NCBI GenBank assembly: GCA_025966135.1 | Contig: JAOPVP010000055.1 | Coordinates: 42,165 to 106,164, forward strand | Source of the DNA: Frankiales bacterium | GTDB taxonomy: Bacteria > Actinomycetota > Actinomycetes > Mycobacteriales > SCTD01 | Direction of reading: 5' to 3' | Length of the DNA: 64,000 nt | Shown: positions 26,151 to 33,613 of the stretch, in pieces | Layout: each line of letters opens with the position of its first letter | Numbering within the stretch: position 1 is the first letter of the stretch | The notes under the pieces: model-generated | Database searches by the model: none | What the model saw: only the letters and a program-made list of their open reading frames with translations | Told to the model about the DNA's origin: nothing | Made by a program: the position numbers and the translations under genes

Positions 26151-26402
26151 TCAGGGCTGGTGCTGCTGCGTGTGCTCCGCGACCGGGGAGGCAGGCTGCG
26201 TGGTGCTGGCCGGCAGGGCCTGCGTCTCGACGCCGGGCGTGGACGGCTTGTCGTCATCCCTGAGACCCTTGGCCTCGGACTTGAGGATGCGCATCGACCG
26301 GCCGAGGGCGCGTGCCGAGTCGGGCAGGCGCTTGGAGCCGAACACGACCAGCGCCACCAGCAGCACGATCACGAACCCGGGCTTCTCGATGAAATCGAGC
26401 AC
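26151..26402 (-). CDS. tatA: Twin-arginine translocase subunit TatA
   Basis: The protein has 83 residues. The short hydrophobic helix (8-22), the FGSKRLPD hinge, an amphipathic helix (25-45) and a disordered tail are typical of TatA. GTG start with an AGAGGTG box. The small size and the GSKRLPD hinge favour TatA over TatB. It forms the pore complex with TatC. Confidence 0.94.
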   Translation of the reverse strand: MLDFIEKPGFVIVLLVALVVFGSKRLPDSARALGRSMRILKSEAKGLRDDDKPSTPGVETQALPASTTQPASPVAEHTQQHQP

Positions 26403-26432
26403 CGTGTCACCTCTTTCAGGAGTTAGGTGCTT

Positions 26433-26438
26433 AGCGTA
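26433..26438 (-). promoter_or_regulatory. -10 hexamer upstream of tatA
   Basis: TACGCT on the minus strand lies about 30 nt before the tatA start, leaving a short leader with a ribosome site. I see only a weak -35. Confidence 0.35.
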
Positions 26439-26454
26439 CGTCGAACGGTGTTGA

Positions 26455-26640
26455 TCAGGGCCGTTGCCGGCCGGTTGGCGGTGATGCGCTCAGCTCTGCG
26501 GAGGCGTCACCGAGTGTGGTCGCGCTGGCCGCGAGCGTCCGGAGGAGCCCACGGACGTGCTTGTACAGGCGGGCGCCGACCGTGCCGAGGACCACGAGGA
26601 CCAGGACCCCCAGGGCGATGTCGATCAGTACCCAGAGCAC
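26455..26640 (-). CDS. Small single-pass membrane protein
   Basis: The protein has 61 residues. One strong membrane helix at residues 2-21 ([20 protein letters not shown]), then a basic amphipathic helix and a Ser/Pro tail. The GTG start is preceded by TAGCCT at 6 nt. It sits between the Zn-ribbon gene and tatA. Its position suggests a conserved small partner of the pafC-tatA interval, but I know no function. Confidence 0.6.
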   Translation of the reverse strand: MLWVLIDIALGVLVLVVLGTVGARLYKHVRGLLRTLAASATTLGDASAELSASPPTGRQRP

Positions 26641-26646
26641 GCCGTC

Positions 26647-26652
26647 AGGCTA
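26647..26652 (-). promoter_or_regulatory. -10 hexamer of the small membrane protein gene (leaderless)
   Basis: TAGCCT on the minus strand ends 6 nt before the GTG at 26640. Confidence 0.4.
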
Positions 26653-26665
26653 GCGCCCGGCCGGG

Positions 26666-26995
26666 TCAGGCAGCGGCGCGGTCGACGAGGCTCGCGAGCA
26701 GGTCGGTCTCGCCGAGTGAGAGCGCGAAGTCGAGCAGGTCGTCGTAGGACAGGGCCGGGCCGGTCTTGACCTCGAGCAGCTCGGCGGGCAGGTCCCACAC
26801 CATCGCAGGAACGCCGCCGGAGACCAGCAGGGAGACCACGTGGTCGTCGGCTGGCTTGCGCACCTCGCTGCCGCAGGTCTGGCAGTCGAAGGCGTAGTAG
26901 GAGAGCGTGGCATGGCTGCAGACCATGAGGGAGACGTCGGCAGGGGTGAGCTCGACCTCGCCGCAGGTGGGGCAAGAAGCCTTGATGGTCGTCAT
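26666..26995 (-). CDS. Zinc-ribbon protein of unknown function
   Basis: The protein has 109 residues. Two CxxC knuckles (SCPTCGEVEL at 7-16 and DCQTCGSEVR at 38-47) form a zinc ribbon. The C-terminal half (about 60-109) is helical and acidic and carries no catalytic pattern. The start ATG follows GAGAGGG by 6 nt. It could bind nucleic acid or act as a small adaptor. Confidence 0.75.
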   Translation of the reverse strand: MTTIKASCPTCGEVELTPADVSLMVCSHATLSYYAFDCQTCGSEVRKPADDHVVSLLVSGGVPAMVWDLPAELLEVKTGPALSYDDLLDFALSLGETDLLASLVDRAAA

Positions 26996-27108
26996 GGCCG
27001 ATCCCTCTCGCTGGTGTTCCTCCTTGGAACGACAACGAGACTTTCGGCAGCCCGCGGTGAATGCTTGACAGTTACGCACCCCAGATGACTCAGCCTGACT
27101 ACGTCGAC

Positions 27109-28059
27109 CTAGCGAGAGGAGTACGCAGACAGTGCCACCCGCGCGTCCTCGCGTACCTGGGCTGCCAGCTCGGGTGGCTCCAGGACGCGGCCGGAGGCGC
27201 CCAACGAGAGCGCGAGGCGGCGGATCCAGGCCGTCCCCCGGGTACGGAGCGTGACGACCTGCCGTCCGTCCCCGAGGTCGTCGACGGTGTCGCAGGGGTA
27301 GAAGTCCGAGACCCAGGCCGCACCCGGCTCCAGGGCGAACGTGACGACGGTGTCGCCGTCGGTCGGCTGGAACAACCCTTGCGACAGGTCGCGCGACGGC
27401 AGTCCCTCGGGCGGTGCAGCGTCCTCATCCAGGACCTGGAGCTCCTGGACCCGGCCGAGGTGGAAGATGCGCACCCCCTCAGCACGGCGGCACCAGGCCT
27501 CGAGGTAGCTCTGCCCGTCCACGACGACGAGGCGGACCGGGTCGACCTCCCGTTCGGTGGTCTCGTCGCGCCCGGCCGTCCAGTAGAGGAGGCGCAGGAC
27601 CTTCTTGCGCTCCAGGGCGTCCCGGACGACAGGCAGGACGCTCCCGCCGCCCTCAAGGGCCACCGCCACCCGGTCGGCGGGTGCAGCGGCGGCACCCGCG
27701 GCCTCCTCGACCTTCGCCAGCGCCCGCAGGACGGGCTCGGGATCGGCCAGGCCAGGGGTCTCAGCGAGCGTGCGTAGTGCCACCACGAGCGCCAGGGCCT
27801 CGTCGACGGTGAGGCGCAGCGGCCGGTCGACGCCCTGGGGGTCGGACAGCGTGATCGTGTCGCCCTCGAAGTCGATCTCGATGAGATCGCCCGGGTAGTG
27901 GCCGGGCAGGCCGCACAGCCACAGCAGGTTGAGGTCCTTGCGCAGCCGTTCCTCGCTCACCCCGAAGTCGGCTGCGGCCGTCGCGAACGCGATCCCGGGC
28001 CGCTTGAGCAGGTACGGCACCAGCGCCAGCAGCCGAGGGAGCTGCTCGGGAGTGCTCAT
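27109..28059 (-). CDS. pafC: WYL-domain transcriptional regulator PafC
   Basis: The protein has 316 residues: an N-terminal winged HTH (about 1-60; GVSEERLRKDLNLLWLCGLPG is typical of PafC), a WYL domain (about 140-215, with YLEAWCRRAEGVR) and a C-terminal WCX extension. PafB and PafC form a heterodimer that activates LexA-independent DNA-damage genes in mycobacteria. It overlaps pafB by 4 nt (ATGA). Confidence 0.94.
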   Translation of the reverse strand: MSTPEQLPRLLALVPYLLKRPGIAFATAAADFGVSEERLRKDLNLLWLCGLPGHYPGDLIEIDFEGDTITLSDPQGVDRPLRLTVDEALALVVALRTLAETPGLADPEPVLRALAKVEEAAGAAAAPADRVAVALEGGGSVLPVVRDALERKKVLRLLYWTAGRDETTEREVDPVRLVVVDGQSYLEAWCRRAEGVRIFHLGRVQELQVLDEDAAPPEGLPSRDLSQGLFQPTDGDTVVTFALEPGAAWVSDFYPCDTVDDLGDGRQVVTLRTRGTAWIRRLALSLGASGRVLEPPELAAQVREDARVALSAYSSR

Positions 28060-29030
28060 CGAGCGGGCTCCAGGTCGGCGCCGGTCTCGGCCAGGGCCTG
28101 CAAGCGTCGTACGACGGCATCGCGGGCCTCGTCGGGGGCGAGAACGACAGCGTCTGCGCCGTAGCCGGCCACCCGGTCGGCGAACCTGCCCGGGTCGGAG
28201 TAGCCGAGCTCGACGATCTCCCAGCCGTCCCCGTCGGCGCCGACGGAGGTCGCGGCCCTGCGGAGCTCCCAGCAGCTGCCCACCCGGACCCGGACGCGGG
28301 CCGTCGTCCGCGGGGCGTCCCCGGCCGTGCGGATCACCAGGGCGCGCAGGTCCTGGCCTTCCGGCTTCGCCACCGCGCCGGCAGGCCCCTCAGGGGTCAC
28401 GGCGCCGACGATGCGGGAGAGCCGGAAGACCCGGGTCGCCTCCCGCATGAGGTCGTGGCCCACGAGATACCAGCGACCGTGCCGGGACACGACGCCCCAG
28501 GGCTCGACGTGACGCGCCTCCGGACCGGGGCGGCCCGAGGTGCGGTAGTCGAAGCGCAGCCGACGCCCGGTGACGGCGCCCGCGAGGCAGGCCTCGAAGG
28601 CCGGCTCGGTGGCGCCAATGCGGGGCTCGAGGCCGGTGGCGCTCTCGGGCGTCTCGATGCCAGCCGCTCGCAGCTTGAGCAGAGCGCTGCCCGTCGCGCC
28701 GGCGAGTGGTGCCGACTGCCAGAGCCGGGCTGCAAGGCCGAGCGCAGCGGCCTCGTCGGGCTCGAGGGTGATCTCGGGCAACTGGTAGTCGCGGCGGGCA
28801 ATCCGGTAGCCGACCTCGTCGTCCCAGTGGGAGTTGGAGCCCGTCTCGAGCGGAATGCCCAGGTCCCGGAGCTCCTCCTTGTCGCGCTCGAACATCCGAC
28901 GAAACGCCTCTTCGTTGTCCGCGTCGTAGCCGGGGACAGCTTCGCGGATCTGCTGCACGGTGAGGAAGCGCCGCGTCGCCAGCAGGCAGATCACCAGGTT
29001 GAGCAACCGCTCGGTCTTCTTCGCCGCCAC
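28056..29030 (-). CDS. pafB: WYL-domain transcriptional regulator PafB
   Basis: The protein has 324 residues. The HTH lies at 1-65 (KKTERLLNLVICLLATRRFLT, then QQIREAVPGYD), the WYL core at 145-220 with WYLVGHDL, and WCX at 225-310. It pairs with PafC. Single-strand DNA is reported to activate the pair in mycobacteria. The start GTG has TAACGT 7 nt upstream, so pafBC seems to have its own leaderless promoter inside the paf cluster. Confidence 0.94.
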   Translation of the reverse strand: MAAKKTERLLNLVICLLATRRFLTVQQIREAVPGYDADNEEAFRRMFERDKEELRDLGIPLETGSNSHWDDEVGYRIARRDYQLPEITLEPDEAAALGLAARLWQSAPLAGATGSALLKLRAAGIETPESATGLEPRIGATEPAFEACLAGAVTGRRLRFDYRTSGRPGPEARHVEPWGVVSRHGRWYLVGHDLMREATRVFRLSRIVGAVTPEGPAGAVAKPEGQDLRALVIRTAGDAPRTTARVRVRVGSCWELRRAATSVGADGDGWEIVELGYSDPGRFADRVAGYGADAVVLAPDEARDAVVRRLQALAETGADLEPAR

Positions 29031-29037
29031 TCCCCCG

Positions 29038-29043
29038 ACGTTA
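29038..29043 (-). promoter_or_regulatory. -10 hexamer of pafBC (leaderless)
   Basis: TAACGT on the minus strand ends 7 nt before the pafB GTG at 29030. Confidence 0.45.
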
Positions 29044-29093
29044 GCCTGGGCGGTGCTGCGGCGCGTCGCAGGTGACGCCGTGTCGTACGGCGG

Positions 29094-29465
29094 TCAGCTC
29101 ACCTGGAGCAGGTCGACGACGAACACGAGGGTCTCGTTGGGGCCGATGGCGCCACCCGCGCCACGGGCGCCGTAGCCCAGGTGCGGTGGGATGGTGAGCT
29201 TGCGGCGGCCACCGACGCGCATGCCGGCCACGCCCTGGTCCCAGCCGCCGATGACCATGCCTGCCCCGAGCTGGAAGCTGAACGGCTCACCGCGGTCCCA
29301 GCTGGCGTCGAACTGCTTGCCGGTCGACCAGGAGTGACCGACGTACTGCATCGTGCAGCGGCGACCTGAGACGGCCTCCTCGCCGCCGCCGACGGTGAGC
29401 TCCTCGATGACCAGCTCGACTGGCGGCGTGCCCTCGGGGATCTCGACGGCGGGCTTCTCGGTCAT
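29094..29465 (-). CDS. Cytoplasmic FKBP-type peptidyl-prolyl isomerase
   Basis: The protein has 123 residues, one FKBP domain with no signal peptide. The active-site blocks GKQFDASWDRGEPFSFQLG, VIGGWDQGVAGM and RRKLTIPPHLGYG are complete, so it should be an active prolyl isomerase. It lies between pafA and pafB with its own leader and AGGAGA ribosome site. A second FKBP, exported as a lipoprotein, sits on the other side of pafA. Confidence 0.93.
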   Translation of the reverse strand: MTEKPAVEIPEGTPPVELVIEELTVGGGEEAVSGRRCTMQYVGHSWSTGKQFDASWDRGEPFSFQLGAGMVIGGWDQGVAGMRVGGRRKLTIPPHLGYGARGAGGAIGPNETLVFVVDLLQVS

Positions 29466-29496
29466 GAGTCTCTCCTGACGTGCGGTTGGACGAGTG

Positions 29497-29502
29497 ACGC
29501 TA
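29497..29502 (-). promoter_or_regulatory. -10 hexamer upstream of the cytoplasmic FKBP gene
   Basis: TAGCGT on the minus strand lies about 31 nt before the ATG, leaving room for the AGGAGA ribosome site. Confidence 0.35.
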
Positions 29503-29510
29503 CCGGGACG

Positions 29511-30869
29511 TCACATGGACGCGATGAGCTTGTCCACCCGGTCGTCCACCGACCGGAACGGGTCCTTGCACAGCACGGTGCGCTGCGCCTGGTCGTTGAG
29601 CTTCAGGTGGACCCAGTCGACGGTGAAGTCTCGGCGCTTCTCCTGCGCCTTGGCGATGAACTCACCGCGCAGTCGCGCGCGGGTGGTCTGCGGCGGCACT
29701 GACTTGGCTTCGAAGATGCGCAGGTCGGTGGCGGCCCGCTCGAGCATCCCCCGGCGCTCCAGGAGGTAGTACAAGCCGCGGTTGCGGTTGACGTCGTGGT
29801 AGGCCAGGTCGAGTTGGGCGACGCGGGGCGAGGACAGCGCGAGGTCGTGCTTGGCGCGGTAGCGCTCGATCAGCTGGTGCTTGATGACCCAGTCGATCTC
29901 ACGGTCGACCAGCGACAGGTCGCCGCTCTCGATCGCGCCCAGGGTGCGGCCCCAGAGGTCCAGCACGCGCTTCACCGTCTCGTCGCCACCACGGCGGGAC
30001 ACGAAGTCGACCGCCTTGTTGTAGTACTCCCGCTGCACCTCGAGGGCGCTCGCGTCGCGTCCGTTGGCGAGCTTGACCTTGCGCTGCCCGGTCAGGTCGT
30101 GGCTGACCTCCCGGATGGCCCGGATCGGGTTCTCGAGGGTGAGGTCCCGCATGACGATGCCGGCCTCGATCATGCGCAGCACCAGGTCGGTCGCGCCGAC
30201 CTTGAGCAGCGTCGTGGTCTCGCTCATGTTGCTGTCACCGACGATGACGTGCAGCCGTCGGAAGCGCTCGGCATCGGCGTGCGGCTCGTCGCGGGTGTTG
30301 ATGATGGGACGGCTGCGGGTCGTGGCCGAGGAGACGCCCTCCCAGATGTGCTCGGCGCGCTGGCTCACGCAGAAGACGGCGCCGCGGGGGGTCTGGAGCA
30401 CCTTGCCGGCGCCGCAGATGATCTGCCGGGTGACCAGGAACGGGATCAGCACGTCGGCCAGCCGGGAGAACTCACCGTGGCGGCCGACCAGGTAGTTCTC
30501 GTGACAGCCGTAGGAGTTACCCGCCGAGTCGGTGTTGTTCTTGAACAGGTAGATGTCCCCGGCGATGCCCTCTTCGCGCAGGCGCCGCTCGGCGTCCACG
30601 AGCAGTCCCTCGAGGATGCGCTCCCCGGCCTTGTCGTGGGTGACGAGGTCGATCACGCTGTCGCACTCGGGCGTGGCGTACTCCGGGTGGCTGCCGACGT
30701 CGAGGTACAGGCGGGCGCCGTTCTTGAGGAACACGTTGGAGCTCCGACCCCACGACACCACCCGCCGGAACAGGTAGCGCGCGACCTCGTCCGGGCTCAG
30801 GCGTCGCTGGCCACGGAACGTGCACGTGACGCCGTACTCGTTCTCGATGCCGAAGATCCGCCGCTCCAC
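29511..30869 (-). CDS. pafA: Pup-protein ligase PafA
   Basis: The protein has 452 residues. It has a glutamine-synthetase-like fold: N-terminal [12 protein letters not shown] with the nucleotide/metal Glu pair, [17 protein letters not shown] near 110, [13 protein letters not shown] near 190 and [16 protein letters not shown] near 212. The absence of the long N-terminal insertion of Dop separates it from the paralog at 36426-37961. It attaches Pup by its C-terminal Glu to substrate lysines, consuming ATP. The GTG start is preceded by TAGCGT at 7 nt. Confidence 0.97.
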   Translation of the reverse strand: MERRIFGIENEYGVTCTFRGQRRLSPDEVARYLFRRVVSWGRSSNVFLKNGARLYLDVGSHPEYATPECDSVIDLVTHDKAGERILEGLLVDAERRLREEGIAGDIYLFKNNTDSAGNSYGCHENYLVGRHGEFSRLADVLIPFLVTRQIICGAGKVLQTPRGAVFCVSQRAEHIWEGVSSATTRSRPIINTRDEPHADAERFRRLHVIVGDSNMSETTTLLKVGATDLVLRMIEAGIVMRDLTLENPIRAIREVSHDLTGQRKVKLANGRDASALEVQREYYNKAVDFVSRRGGDETVKRVLDLWGRTLGAIESGDLSLVDREIDWVIKHQLIERYRAKHDLALSSPRVAQLDLAYHDVNRNRGLYYLLERRGMLERAATDLRIFEAKSVPPQTTRARLRGEFIAKAQEKRRDFTVDWVHLKLNDQAQRTVLCKDPFRSVDDRVDKLIASM

Positions 30870-30876
30870 GCTTTGG

Positions 30877-30882
30877 ACGCTA
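30877..30882 (-). promoter_or_regulatory. -10 hexamer of pafA (leaderless)
   Basis: TAGCGT on the minus strand ends 7 nt before the pafA GTG at 30869, so pafA can be transcribed separately from prcBA. Confidence 0.45.
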
Positions 30883-30909
30883 CCCCGCGCCTGGAGGTCC
30901 TGCGCGCTG

Positions 30910-31419
30910 TTAGCCCACCTTGACGAGGTCGATGAGAAAGACCAGCGTGCCGCCGGGAACTGGGCCGGCGTCGCCGTAACCGTCCTTGGGCGCGATGATG
31001 ACCTCCCGGCGCCCGCCGACCTTCATTCCGAGTGTGCCCTTGCTGAAGCCGGCGATCACCCCGCTACCGAGCGTGAACGGCAGCGTGTCGCCGCGGGCCC
31101 AGGAGGAGTCGAACTCCTTGCCGTCGGCGTAGTTGACGCCGACGTACTTCACCTCGACCGCGGAGCCGTCGACGGCCTCGGCCCCCGTCCCGCAGACGAT
31201 GTCGACCACGGTCGTCTCCGTCGGGGCCTTGGCGGTCGGGACGGTGTAGACCGGCTTCTTGGTGAGGTCGGTCGTGCCTGTGCCACTCGGTTCGCAGGTC
31301 CCGGTGGGCGCTGCGGCAGAGGGCTGGGTGACGACGGCGTCGGTCAGCTTCGCGTGGGAGGAACCGCAGCCAGTCAGGGTGCTCGCCAGGAGGAGGGCGA
31401 GCACGAGGGTGCGTGGCAT
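30910..31419 (-). CDS. FKBP-type peptidyl-prolyl isomerase lipoprotein
   Basis: The protein has 169 residues. A lipoprotein signal ends in the lipobox LTGC (Cys18). The FKBP domain at about 65-168 keeps [24 protein letters not shown] and [13 protein letters not shown]. It should act outside the membrane in protein folding. Its ATG overlaps the prcA stop by one base (TGATG), so an exported chaperone is translationally coupled to the cytoplasmic proteasome alpha subunit. Confidence 0.92.
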   Translation of the reverse strand: MPRTLVLALLLASTLTGCGSSHAKLTDAVVTQPSAAAPTGTCEPSGTGTTDLTKKPVYTVPTAKAPTETTVVDIVCGTGAEAVDGSAVEVKYVGVNYADGKEFDSSWARGDTLPFTLGSGVIAGFSKGTLGMKVGGRREVIIAPKDGYGDAGPVPGGTLVFLIDLVKVG

Positions 31420-32120
31420 CAGGCGGTGGCCTCGAGGATGGTGCCGAGGCGCTCACTCGTGAGCCGCTTGAACGTGCGCCGCGGGCGGGTGCGGTCCAGG
31501 ACTGCCGCCTCCAGCGCACCCGGTGCGATCTCGCGGCTCTCTGTGCCCTCAGCGGTCGCCGCCAGGGCCTTGACAGCAAGGCGCACCGCCGCGTCGAGGT
31601 CGTGTGTCGGGTCGTGCTCGTTCTTGAGGACCCCGGCGATCGGGTCGGCGTTGCCGCCCATCACCACGAAGGCGTGCTCCTCCGCGACCGAGCCGTCGTA
31701 CGTGAGGCGGTAGAGCTGGTCGTCCTCAGGGGTCTCGCCCACCTCAGCCACCGTGATCTCGACCTCGTACGGCTTGCCGGACTCGGTGAAGATGGTGCCG
31801 AGGGTCTGGGCGTAGGCGTTGGCGAGACCACGGCTGGTGACGTCGCTGCGGTCGTACTGGTAACCGCGCAGGTCGGCATACCGGACGCCGGCGAGGCGCA
31901 GGTTCTCGAACTCGTTGTACTTGCCTACGGCGGCGAAGGCGATCCGGTCGTAGATCTCGCTGATCTTGTGGAGCGCTTTGCTGGGGTTTTCCCCGCAGAA
32001 CAAGATCCCGTCGGCGTAGGCCATGACGAGGACGGAGCGGCCACGGGCGATGCCCTTGCGGGCGTAGTCGCTCTTGTCCCGCATGATCTGCTCGGGGCTG
32101 ACGTAGAACGGCGTCGACAT
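31419..32120 (-). CDS. prcA: 20S proteasome alpha subunit PrcA
   Basis: The protein has 233 residues. The N-terminus ([25 protein letters not shown]) forms the gating peptide and the H0 helix. No catalytic Thr is expected or present. Seven copies make each outer ring and bind the C-terminal QYL of the Mpa/ARC ATPase. An AAGGAG box precedes the ATG. It is 58 nt downstream of prcB. Confidence 0.97.
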   Translation of the reverse strand: MSTPFYVSPEQIMRDKSDYARKGIARGRSVLVMAYADGILFCGENPSKALHKISEIYDRIAFAAVGKYNEFENLRLAGVRYADLRGYQYDRSDVTSRGLANAYAQTLGTIFTESGKPYEVEITVAEVGETPEDDQLYRLTYDGSVAEEHAFVVMGGNADPIAGVLKNEHDPTHDLDAAVRLAVKALAATAEGTESREIAPGALEAAVLDRTRPRRTFKRLTSERLGTILEATA

Positions 32121-32178
32121 TGTTCTCCTTGGAGGGAGCGTCCCTGGTACGGCGGGCTCGTGGGCTGGTGGGGCCGGC

Positions 32179-33003
32179 TCAGCCGCCGGGGTTGAGCATG
32201 CGTGCGGCCACGATCGCCTCGACCACGGCCGCGACCTCGTCCTCGGGGAGCCGCTGCAGGCCGTCGGCGGTGACCTTCATGACGATCGGGAAGATCCGTC
32301 GGGTCAGGTCGGGGCCGCCGGTCGCGGAGTCGTCGTCCGCCGCGTCGTAGAGGGCGTCGACGGCCAGCCGGACCGCGTCGCCCTCGCTCAGGTCGTCGCG
32401 GTAGCGCTTCTTGAGGGCGCTGCGGGCGAAGGTGCTGCCGGAGCCGACGCTGTGGAAGCTGTGCTCCTCGTAGCGGCCGCCCGTCACGTCGTAGCTGAAG
32501 ATCCGCCCCTCGCCGCGCTCGACGTCGAAGCCGGCGAACAGCGGCACGACCGCAAGGCCCTGCATGGCCATCGGCAGGTTCCCGCGGATCATGGCGGACA
32601 GGCGGTTCGCCTTGCCCTCCAGGCTCAGTGTGTTGCCCTCCAGCTTCTCGTAGTGCTCGAGCTCGACCTGGAACAGCCGGACCATCTCGATCGCCAGGCC
32701 GGCCGTGCCGGCGATGCCGACGCAGGAGTACTCGTCCGCCGGGAAGACCTTTTCGATGTCCCGCTGGGCGATGATGTTGCCCATCGTGGCCCGGCGGTCG
32801 CCGGCCATGACGACACCGCCGGCGTGGGTCACCGCGACGATCGTCGTCCCGTGAGGAGCGTCCACCGTGGATCCCTGCGGCAGGGTCATCCGCGACGGCA
32901 GGAGATCAGGCGCTGCAGCTCCGAGGAAGTCGCTGAAGCTGCTGCTGCCGGGCGCGGTGAAATGAGCTGGTAGCCGCCCGTGGAGACCAAGGTCCTCTGC
33001 CAC
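32179..33003 (-). CDS. prcB: 20S proteasome beta subunit PrcB
   Basis: The protein has 274 residues. The catalytic N-terminal Thr of the mature enzyme is Thr53 (APHG before [11 protein letters not shown]), giving a 52-residue propeptide, close to the known mycobacterial length. The propeptide contains the conserved [23 protein letters not shown] and GIAGTAG blocks complete the active site. The GTG start at 33003 has GAGAGGAC about 6 nt upstream and lies inside the EndoVII-like frame in another phase. Confidence 0.95.
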   Translation of the reverse strand: MAEDLGLHGRLPAHFTAPGSSSFSDFLGAAAPDLLPSRMTLPQGSTVDAPHGTTIVAVTHAGGVVMAGDRRATMGNIIAQRDIEKVFPADEYSCVGIAGTAGLAIEMVRLFQVELEHYEKLEGNTLSLEGKANRLSAMIRGNLPMAMQGLAVVPLFAGFDVERGEGRIFSYDVTGGRYEEHSFHSVGSGSTFARSALKKRYRDDLSEGDAVRLAVDALYDAADDDSATGGPDLTRRIFPIVMKVTADGLQRLPEDEVAAVVEAIVAARMLNPGG

Positions 33004-33137
33004 GTTGTCCTCTCGAGGTAGTCGATCGTGTTGCGGAACAGCTTCGGGTCGTCCTGCAGCTGCCCGAGGGCGGCATTGCAGGCGAAGCACAGCACACCAC
33101 GGACCTCCCCGAAGGCATGATCGTGGTCCACGTGCAC
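32886..33137 (-). CDS. Endonuclease VII-like (HNH) protein, apparently truncated
   Basis: From the only usable start (GTG 33137) this is 83 residues. [24 protein letters not shown] is followed by [14 protein letters not shown], the core of recombination endonuclease VII/HNH proteins. The same frame stays open upstream, without a start codon, back to the pup stop at 33243. That extension adds further zinc-ligand candidates (RCLSC, then RCPRSIC). The first CxxC knuckle expected in the family is spaced CX4C here. No ribosome site precedes the GTG. Homologs of this family occur between pup and prcB in other actinobacteria (from memory). The copy may be decaying, or may be made by readthrough from pup. 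It overlaps prcB by 118 nt. Confidence 0.6.
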   Translation of the reverse strand: MHVDHDHAFGEVRGVLCFACNAALGQLQDDPKLFRNTIDYLERTTWQRTLVSTGGYQLISPRPAAAASATSSELQRLISCRRG

Positions 33138-33242
33138 GGCGGGTCGCCGCCGGCAGATCGAACGCGGGCAGCGGTTCGAGTCGGCGTCATGGAATTGCGT
33201 CGTTCGACTACCTGGGCAAGAGAGACAACGGATCTTCGTAAA

Positions 33243-33455
33243 TCACTCGCCGCCCTTCTGTACATAAGACCGCACAAACTCCTCGGCATTCTCCTCCAAG
33301 ACGTCATCAATTTCGTCCAACAATGCGTCCACGTCATCGGTGAGCTTTTCCACGCGCTCGTGGACGTCTGAAGTCGCCTCTTCGGCGACTTCCTCAACGT
33401 CTTCGGTGCTCCGCTGGGCGCGCTCCTGGCCGCCACCGGTGTCCTTGGTCGCCAT
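33243..33455 (-). CDS. pup: Prokaryotic ubiquitin-like protein Pup
   Basis: The protein has 70 residues ending in Gly-Gly-Glu, the form that needs no deamidation before ligation. It is acidic and disordered, with the helical Mpa-binding region around residues 25-55. The ATG has GGGAGA 6 nt upstream. The gene is about 60% GC by my count, clearly AT-richer than its neighbours, most strongly in the C-terminal half. It heads the pup-(EndoVII)-prcB-prcA transcript. Confidence 0.97.
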   Translation of the reverse strand: MATKDTGGGQERAQRSTEDVEEVAEEATSDVHERVEKLTDDVDALLDEIDDVLEENAEEFVRSYVQKGGE

Positions 33456-33485
33456 CGCTGTCTCCCTGTCTCGTTCCCTGCGTCG

Positions 33486-33491
33486 AACCTA
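33486..33491 (-). promoter_or_regulatory. Possible -10 hexamer for pup
   Basis: TAGGTT on the minus strand lies 30 nt before the pup ATG. A TTGACC word is 11 nt further upstream, too close for a normal -35, so only the -10 is proposed. Confidence 0.3.
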
Positions 33492-33613
33492 TCCCGCGGA
33501 GCGGTCAACTTCCCGTCGGCAGTCCGGCCAGTGTGTGAGCACCTCGGGCAGGAGTCGGAGCCTGCGTGGAGAAACAGGGGGGCAACATCTGCGACCCGAG
33601 GGAGCACCTGCTC

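Noticed and set aside
33170..33196. A GGTTCGAGTC word like a tRNA T-arm
   Set aside because: No acceptor, D or anticodon stems can be formed around it. It lies within the EndoVII-like frame.
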